Source of the DNA: an uncultured Agathobaculum sp.
Lineage (GTDB): Bacteria; Bacillota; Clostridia; Oscillospirales; Butyricicoccaceae
DNA length: 18,146 bases
Direction: 5' to 3'
NCBI GenBank assembly: GCA_944380945.1
Contig: CALWJG010000010.1
Coordinates: 1 to 18,146 of the forward strand
Below the pieces are notes generated by a model. It made no database searches. It saw only the letters and a list, made by a program, of their open reading frames with translations, and was not told the DNA's origin. This document shows positions 13,498-18,146 of the stretch, piece by piece. Every line of letters starts with the position of its first letter. Positions within the stretch are counted from its first letter, which is position 1. The translations under genes and the position numbers were made by a program.

Positions 13498-14223
13498 ATG
13501 ACAGAGCAGGAAAAAATCGAACTCAGGGACCGGATCCAGTCGGTGCAGGAGCGCATTGCCCGCGCGGCGGAGCAGGCGGGACGAAAACCGGAGGACATCA
13601 TCCTGGTTGCCGCCTCGAAGATGAACAATGCCGAGCGCGTGCAGGCGGCGATCTCTGCCGGCATTCGCGTGTGCGGTGAAAACCGCGTACAGGAGCTGCT
13701 GGAGAAATACGAGCAGAACGCCTATCAGGGCGCGGATCTGCAGTTCATCGGCACGCTGCAGACCAACAAGGTCAAATATCTGATCGGCAAGGTGTCGCTC
13801 ATCCAGTCGGTCGGTTCGGTGCATCTGGGTGAGGCGATCGCCAAGGAGGCGGCCAAGCACGGCGTATGTCAGGATATCCTGCTGGAGGTCAATATCGGCC
13901 GCGAGGCAGCCAAGAGCGGCCTGCCGCCCGAGGAACTGGACGAGGCGATCGCCCGGTTGAGTGAAAAAAAGTCGCTCCATATCCGCGGATTGATGGCAAT
14001 TCCTCCCATTGCGGATGAATTCACAAAAAACTTGGGCTATTTCAATGAAATGCAACAAGTATTTGTTGACAACTTGACAAAAAAATACGATAATGTAGAT
14101 ATGGATTATTTGTCGATGGGTATGACAAATGATTTTGAAACGGCGATAGCGTGCGGTGCGAACATGGTGCGCATCGGCACGGCGATCTTTGGGGCACGTC
14201 CGTATCAGATCGTCTCGCCTTAA
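13498..14223 (+). CDS. yggS: PLP-homeostasis protein YggS/YlmE (PLPBP family)
   Basis: A 241-residue pyridoxal-phosphate-binding protein of the YggS/PROSC family, with the single alanine-racemase-like barrel and no known catalysis; it buffers PLP and affects amino-acid metabolism. The PLP lysine is Lys41 in IILVAASKMNN. Further family motifs are GENRVQELLEKYE, FIGTLQTNKVKYL, VNIGREAAKSG, and LSMGMTNDFETAI with VRIGTAIFGAR near the end. The ATG at 13498 is one base after the preceding stop with only a weak ribosome site (GGTGG at 13484-13488), so translation is probably coupled. Bases 13990-14139 are strikingly AT-rich (49 G/C of 150) compared with the rest of the gene and contain a probable promoter for sepF. 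In Firmicutes the gene (ylmE) typically precedes sepF. Confidence 0.95.
   Translation: MTEQEKIELRDRIQSVQERIARAAEQAGRKPEDIILVAASKMNNAERVQAAISAGIRVCGENRVQELLEKYEQNAYQGADLQFIGTLQTNKVKYLIGKVSLIQSVGSVHLGEAIAKEAAKHGVCQDILLEVNIGREAAKSGLPPEELDEAIARLSEKKSLHIRGLMAIPPIADEFTKNLGYFNEMQQVFVDNLTKKYDNVDMDYLSMGMTNDFETAIACGANMVRIGTAIFGARPYQIVSP
14066..14094 (+). promoter_or_regulatory. Near-consensus promoter inside yggS facing sepF
   Basis: A perfect TTGACA (14066-14071) is followed after exactly 17 bases by GATAAT (14089-14094, five of six matches to TATAAT). A second TTGACA at 14074-14079 repeats the -35 in the spacer. It lies in the AT-rich island of yggS. Transcription would start near 14101, about 140 bases before the sepF ATG. 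Confidence 0.68.
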
Positions 14224-14243
14224 AACATAAGGAGGAACTGTGC

Positions 14244-14744
14244 ATGGGTTCGATCAAAGGCTTCATCGATTGGGTGAAAGGCGAGGACGTCGAGGACGAG
14301 TACGAAGAGGAAATGCCCCGGCAGCGTGCCGAGGAACCTGCGATGAGCGGTACTGCTTCGTCCTATGACCGTTCATATGAGCGCTCTTACGACCGTTCGT
14401 ATGACACTGCGCCCGTGGAATCGTCTTCGTCCCGCCGCGGGAATAGAGTGGTCAACATCAATACGACGACGCAGCTGGCGGTCGTTCTGGTCAAGCCGGA
14501 CCGGTTTGAAAATGCTGCGGAGATCGCCGACCATCTGAAGGACAAGCGCACGGTCGTGCTCAATCTCGAGCAGACCAACAAGGACATTGCCAGAAGACTG
14601 GTGGATTTCCTCAGCGGCGTGGCTTACGCCAATGAGGGCAAGATCAAAAAGGTTGCGAACAGCACCTATATCATCACCCCTTATAACGTCGATATCATGG
14701 GGGACCTGATCGATGAACTGGAAAGCAGCGGCATGTATTTTTAA
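14244..14744 (+). CDS. sepF: Cell division protein SepF
   Basis: A 166-residue FtsZ-binding protein that tethers and bundles FtsZ at the membrane, with a role overlapping FtsA in Gram-positives. The ATG at 14244 follows AAGGAGG at 14229-14235. The first residues, MGSIKGFIDWVKG, form the amphipathic membrane-binding helix. An acidic linker comes next, with a four-unit Tyr-Asp/Glu-Arg-Ser repeat at residues 41-56. The globular core begins at about residue 70 (VVNINTTTQLAVVLVKPDRF) and contains RRLVDFLSGVAYANEGKIKK and YIITPYNVDIMGDLIDEL, as in the SepF/DUF552 family. It is of normal length and intact. It probably has its own promoter within yggS. Confidence 0.97.
   Translation: MGSIKGFIDWVKGEDVEDEYEEEMPRQRAEEPAMSGTASSYDRSYERSYDRSYDTAPVESSSSRRGNRVVNINTTTQLAVVLVKPDRFENAAEIADHLKDKRTVVLNLEQTNKDIARRLVDFLSGVAYANEGKIKKVANSTYIITPYNVDIMGDLIDELESSGMYF
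14364..14411 (+). repeat. Four 12-base repeats in the SepF linker
   Basis: Units starting at 14364, 14376, 14388 and 14400 encode YDRS, YERS, YDRS and YDTA. The third base varies between units, so the peptide repeat has been kept while the DNA drifted. It lies between the membrane helix and the SepF core. Confidence 0.7.
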
Positions 14745-14756
14745 GGATGCGCTGCT

Positions 14757-15023
14757 GTGAATACGGTCGTGGTTTATCTGGTAAGCAGCCTGCTGAGCAT
14801 TTTGGAGTTCCTGTTTTTGGCGCGCGCTGTCATGAGCTGGTTTGCGCAGGGCAGCGGGTCCAAGGTATATGAATTCCTGTGCCTCGCCACCGAACCGCTG
14901 ATCCAGCCGTTCCGCGCGCTGCTCAGTCGTGTGGACGCACTGCGGAACAGCCCGATCGACTTTGCGTATCTGCTCGCGTTTCTGGTGCTGGTTGCTTTGG
15001 AAGAGATTTTGTACATGCTTTAA
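14757..15023 (+). CDS. yggT: YggT/YlmG family membrane protein
   Basis: An 88-residue integral membrane protein of the YggT family (PF02325), found beside sepF in Firmicutes and in cyanobacteria and plastids. It has two hydrophobic helices, at about residues 4-28 and 68-87. The conserved central segment ATEPLIQPFRALL lies at about 44-56 and PIDFAYLLAFLVL at about 66-78. The GTG at 14757 is chosen because AAGGA at 14743-14747, overlapping the sepF stop, lies 9 bases before it. The molecular role is unclear; homologues affect membrane organisation or division. Confidence 0.93.
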   Translation: MNTVVVYLVSSLLSILEFLFLARAVMSWFAQGSGSKVYEFLCLATEPLIQPFRALLSRVDALRNSPIDFAYLLAFLVLVALEEILYML

Positions 15024-15049
15024 GTCCGCCTGACAGACGGCAAACGAAG

Positions 15050-15074
15050 TGGCCGGGTGCAGCCCGGCCATTTT
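15050..15074 (+). terminator. GC-rich hairpin between yggT and divIVA (weak terminator)
   Basis: An 8-bp perfect stem (TGGCCGGG at 15050-15057, CCCGGCCA at 15063-15070) with a 5-base loop is followed by only TTTT and then CCC. The stem is strong but the T-tract is short, so it may be a partial terminator or an attenuating or RNA-stabilising hairpin. It sits in the 93-base gap between yggT and divIVA; no convincing promoter is visible after it. Confidence 0.6.
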
Positions 15075-15116
15075 CCCGTAAGTAAGGCAAAAAGATTGTA
15101 ACGGAGGAATTTTGAT

Positions 15117-15761
15117 ATGACGGTGCAGGAAATTCAGGAGATCGGCTTTGAAAAAGCGGTTTTCGGCGGCTATGATATGAAGTCGGTCGATACCTTCCTG
15201 GAAAAGGTTGCGGAGGAGTTTGCGGCCATGCAGAAGGAAAACGCCGCGCTCAAGTCCAAGATGAAGGTCCTGGTCGATAAGATCGAGGAATACCGCGGCC
15301 GTGAAGATAACATGGGCCGCGTGCTCAACATTGCGGAGGAAACGCTCAAGCGCGCCAAGGAAGAGGCGGACGGCATGGTCGCCAAGGCCAAGGAGGAAGC
15401 GGACCGCATTGTTGCCTCGGCCAAGAGCGAGACCGACAACAAGCTCAAGAACACGCAGTCGGAGATCGACAGCGAGACCAAAAAGCTGGAGGCGGCGCGC
15501 AAGTCGACGGTCGAATTCGTCGCGCGCGTTTCCGCGGCGTATCAGTCGCAGGCCAAGGCGCTGGTCGAGCTGGCCAAGTCGGAGAATCTGGTCCACAACG
15601 AGCCGGCCAAGCAGCAGGCCGAGGAGCCTGCCGCGCCTGCGCAGCAGGAGCAGCCGCAGGTCGAGGCGGACGAGCCGGTGGCGGCTGAGGACGCCACGCG
15701 CAAATTTGACTTCGGCGAGCTCAAGTTTGGCGCGGACTACGATCCCAAGAAAGTAAAGTAA
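15117..15761 (+). CDS. divIVA: DivIVA-family cell division/polarity protein
   Basis: A 214-residue coiled-coil protein that recognises curved membrane at septa and poles. The ATG at 15117 follows GGAGG at 15103-15107. The N-terminal lipid-binding part, with KAVFGGYDMKSVDTFLEKV at residues 14-32, is diagnostic. A long coiled coil runs from about 30 to 150 and includes the repeated AKEEAD units near residues 80-100. A Gln/Ala/Pro/Glu-rich linker follows (about 160-195), ending in the short aromatic-acidic tail RKFDFGELKFGADYDPKKVK. That tail is set apart from the coiled coil and may be a protein-binding peptide. The gene precedes ileS, as in Bacillus. Confidence 0.95.
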   Translation: MTVQEIQEIGFEKAVFGGYDMKSVDTFLEKVAEEFAAMQKENAALKSKMKVLVDKIEEYRGREDNMGRVLNIAEETLKRAKEEADGMVAKAKEEADRIVASAKSETDNKLKNTQSEIDSETKKLEAARKSTVEFVARVSAAYQSQAKALVELAKSENLVHNEPAKQQAEEPAAPAQQEQPQVEADEPVAAEDATRKFDFGELKFGADYDPKKVK

Positions 15762-15786
15762 CATCGAAAGGACTGAAGACTGCACA

Positions 15787-18146
15787 ATGCAGCAGGATTA
15801 TAACCATACCATCAATCTGCCCAAGACAGAGTTCCCCATGCGCGCCGGTCTGCCCAAGCGTGAGCCGGGCTTTTTGGAGAACTGGGAAAAGGATGACCTT
15901 TATCACGAACTGATGAAGAAAAACGAGGGCAAGCCCCTCTTCATCCTGCATGACGGCCCTCCGTATGCAAACGGCAATCTGCATATGGGCCATGCGCTCA
16001 ATAAGATCCTCAAGGACTTCATCCTGCGCTCGCGCAATATGCTGGGCTATCAGGCGCCGTATATCCCGGGCTGGGATACGCACGGCCTGCCGATCGAGCG
16101 TCAGGCGATCAAGGCCTACGGCATGGATCGCAGCAAGGTGTCCACCGCGGAGTTCCGCTCCAAGTGCGAGGAGTTCGCACACGAGCACGTCAACACCCAG
16201 CGCACCGAATTCAAGCGTCTGGGCGTTATCGGCGACTGGGATCGCCCGTATCTGACCCTGACCCATGATTATGAGGCGGCGCAGATCGAGATTTTCGGCG
16301 AGATGGCCAAGCGCGGCTATATTTACAAGGGCATGAAGCCGGTTTACTGGTGCCCGCACGACGAGACCGCGCTCGCTGAGGCGGAGATCGAGTATCAGGA
16401 TGAGCCTTGCTCCTCGATCTATGTCAAGTTCCATGTGACTGACGACAAGGGCGGCAAGATCGCCGCTATCACCGGCGGTCTGGATAACGTATACTTTGTG
16501 ATCTGGACCACGACGACCTGGACCCTGCCGGGCAACCTGGCGATCTCGGTCAATCCGGTGTTTGAATATGATCTGGTCAAGGTGCCCTCGGGCGAGATCT
16601 ATGTGCTCGCCAAGGAGCTGGTCGAGGCGGTCATGCAGGCGGCCAAGATCGATTCCTGGGAAGTGCTCGGCACGCTGATGGGCTCGGATCTGGAGCTGAT
16701 GCGCACCAAGCATCCGATCATGGACCGCGAGAGCATCGTCATCTGCGGCGACCACGTCACGCTGGACGCCGGCACGGGCTGCGTTCACACGGCGCCGGGC
16801 TTTGGTGCGGACGACTTTGTCGTCTGCCAGAAGTACGACATCCCGATCATCGTGCCGGTGGACGGCAAGGGCATGACCACTGCGGACGCGGGCAAGTACG
16901 CAAACATGTACTACGAAAAGACCACGCCCATCATTCTGGATGACCTCAAGGATTGCGGCGCGCTGCTGGCGATCGAGGAGATCGTGCACAGCTATCCGCA
17001 CTGCTGGCGCTGCAAGAACCCGATCATCTTCCGCACGACCGAGCAGTGGTTCTGTTCGGTGGATGCGCTCAAGGATGATGCGGTCAAGGCCTGCGAGCAG
17101 ATCCAGTGGATCCCCGCGTGGGGCGAGGAGCGCATGACCTCGATGATCCGCGAGCGCTCGGACTGGTGCATTTCCCGCCAGCGTGTCTGGGGCGTGCCGA
17201 TCCCGATCTTCACCTGCAAGAAGTGCGGCAAGCCGCTGGTCAATGAGCAGACCATTCAGATCGTAGCTGATCTGTTCCGCGAAAAGGGCTCGAACGCCTG
17301 GTTTGATCTGGATCCGTCCGACATCCTGCCGGCGGACATCAAGTGTGAATGCGGCTGCGGCGAGTTCGATAAGGAAACCGACACCATGGACGTCTGGTTT
17401 GACTCGGGTTCGTCCTGGCGCGCGGTCATCGAGAACCGCGAGCATCAGCCCACGCCGGTGGATGTTTATCTGGAGGGCAACGATCAGTACCGCGGCTGGT
17501 TCCAGTCGTCCATGCTGACCTCGATCGCGACGCAGGGCAAGGCGCCGTACAAGACGGTCATCACCCACGGCATGATCGTGGACGAGGAGCGCCAGAAGAT
17601 GTCCAAGTCGCGCGGCAACGGCATCGCGCCGGAGGATATCCTGAATCAGTATGGCGCGGACGTGATGCGCCTTTGGGTCGCGTCCTCGGATTACCGTCAG
17701 GATATGCGCATTTCCAAGGACATGCTCAAGCATCTGTCCCAGAATTACCTGAAGATCCGCAATACGGCGCGTTATATGCTGGGCAACCTGTTTGATTTTG
17801 ACCCCAAGACCGATTTGGTCGCCTATGCGGATATGCCGGAGCTGGATCAGTGGGCGCTCATGCGGCTGAACGATCTGGTCGCCAAGGTGCGCGAGGGCTA
17901 TGAGACCTACGAGTTCCACACGGTCTTCCATGCGATCCATAACTTCTGCGTGGTCGATCTGTCCAACTTCTATCTGGATGTGATCAAGGACCGCCTGTAC
18001 TGCGATGAAACGGCCGGCCTGAGCCGCCGCTCTGCGCAGACCGCGATGTACCGCATCCTGAGCGCGCTCGTGCGCATGCTCTCGCCGATCCTCTGCTTCA
18101 CGGCGGATGAGATCTGGCAGGCCATGCCGCACACGGCGGAGGATGA
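15787..18146 (+). CDS. ileS: Isoleucyl-tRNA synthetase, 3' end missing
   Basis: Class I aminoacyl-tRNA synthetase that charges tRNA-Ile; 786 codons and two further bases are present and the frame is open to the right edge. The ATG at 15787 gives MQQDYNHTINLPKTEFPMRA, a normal IleS start. The ribosome site is weak: GAAGA at 15775-15779, or AAAGGA farther away. HMGH at residues 66-69 is the HIGH signature, within PPYANGNLHMGHALNKILKD. The editing domain contains WTTTTWTLPGN and HTAPGFGADD. HCWRCK, ISRQRVWGVPIP, DVWFDSGSSW and the catalytic KMSKS at 604-608 follow, and then part of the anticodon-binding domain (LSPILCFTADEIW). The C-terminal zinc-binding end, if any, lies beyond the window. It is 25 bases after divIVA, leaving no room for a T-box leader. 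Confidence 0.97.
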   Translation, partial: MQQDYNHTINLPKTEFPMRAGLPKREPGFLENWEKDDLYHELMKKNEGKPLFILHDGPPYANGNLHMGHALNKILKDFILRSRNMLGYQAPYIPGWDTHGLPIERQAIKAYGMDRSKVSTAEFRSKCEEFAHEHVNTQRTEFKRLGVIGDWDRPYLTLTHDYEAAQIEIFGEMAKRGYIYKGMKPVYWCPHDETALAEAEIEYQDEPCSSIYVKFHVTDDKGGKIAAITGGLDNVYFVIWTTTTWTLPGNLAISVNPVFEYDLVKVPSGEIYVLAKELVEAVMQAAKIDSWEVLGTLMGSDLELMRTKHPIMDRESIVICGDHVTLDAGTGCVHTAPGFGADDFVVCQKYDIPIIVPVDGKGMTTADAGKYANMYYEKTTPIILDDLKDCGALLAIEEIVHSYPHCWRCKNPIIFRTTEQWFCSVDALKDDAVKACEQIQWIPAWGEERMTSMIRERSDWCISRQRVWGVPIPIFTCKKCGKPLVNEQTIQIVADLFREKGSNAWFDLDPSDILPADIKCECGCGEFDKETDTMDVWFDSGSSWRAVIENREHQPTPVDVYLEGNDQYRGWFQSSMLTSIATQGKAPYKTVITHGMIVDEERQKMSKSRGNGIAPEDILNQYGADVMRLWVASSDYRQDMRISKDMLKHLSQNYLKIRNTARYMLGNLFDFDPKTDLVAYADMPELDQWALMRLNDLVAKVREGYETYEFHTVFHAIHNFCVVDLSNFYLDVIKDRLYCDETAGLSRRSAQTAMYRILSALVRMLSPILCFTADEIWQAMPHTAED

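Noticed and set aside
14074..14102. Second TTGACA (14074-14079) as an independent promoter
   Set aside because: At 16-18 base spacing the available -10 sequences (for example TAGATA, AGATAT) match poorly, so it is treated as a repeat within the spacer of the first promoter.
15071..15101. Promoter just before divIVA
   Set aside because: The best pair is TTTTCC with GATTGT, only about half matching consensus; not strong enough to call.
15721..18132. 803-codon minus-strand open frame opposite ileS
   Set aside because: Shadow of ileS: no family motifs in the product, whereas the + strand shows HMGH and KMSKS.
1..18146. CRISPR arrays, tRNA/rRNA genes, insertion sequences, phage or defence genes
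   Set aside because: No spaced direct repeats, tRNA-like cloverleaf, transposase or known defence motif was seen by eye; the window is housekeeping operons.

Overview
The window is a gene-dense, high-GC stretch (roughly 60% G+C by eye) with all 14 recognisable protein genes on the + strand. It looks chromosomal and comes from a Gram-positive Firmicute. The order yggS(ylmE)-sepF-yggT(ylmG)-divIVA-ileS is the Firmicutes cell-division/ileS neighbourhood, and the ribosome binding sites are strong AGGAGG-like sites. Clostridial-type families (the TIGR03960/TIGR03936 radical SAM pair and a HlyD-like membrane protein beside yggS) together with high GC suggest a gut-type Clostridia/Oscillospirales member. 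That taxonomic placement is inference.

Layout. (1) Positions 1-2057 hold a 5'-truncated heavy-metal-type P1B ATPase with altered metal-site residues, closed by a strong intrinsic terminator. (2) Positions 2107-6057 begin with an extended -10 promoter, followed by an uncharacterised radical SAM protein (TTG start), its overlapping radical-SAM-linked partner (GTG start), and miaB. (3) Positions 6072-10954 hold mutS, a small double zinc-ribbon protein, and mutL. (4) Positions 10974-12193 hold miaA and hfq, with a near-consensus promoter inside the 3' end of miaA that should serve hfq. (5) Positions 12213-13496 encode a one-TM HlyD-like protein. (6) Positions 13498-15761 hold yggS, sepF, yggT and divIVA. 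An AT-rich island inside yggS contains a TTGACA-N17-GATAAT promoter facing sepF, and a GC-rich hairpin sits between yggT and divIVA where other Firmicutes carry ylmH. (7) From 15787 to the right edge is a 3'-truncated ileS.

How the genes fit together. MiaA and MiaB act in sequence on tRNA A37 (isopentenylation, then methylthiolation). MutS and MutL are the mismatch recognition and nicking pair of methyl-independent repair. SepF, YggT and DivIVA act at the membrane in septum placement and division. No intergenic gap exceeds 95 bases and spacing is mostly operon-like, so most of 2110-18146 may be read as one or a few overlapping transcripts with internal promoters. No tRNA, rRNA, CRISPR array, IS element or phage gene was seen. 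The less-described parts are the radical SAM pair, the zinc-ribbon protein between mutS and mutL, the HlyD-like protein in a division cluster, and the variant ATPase.
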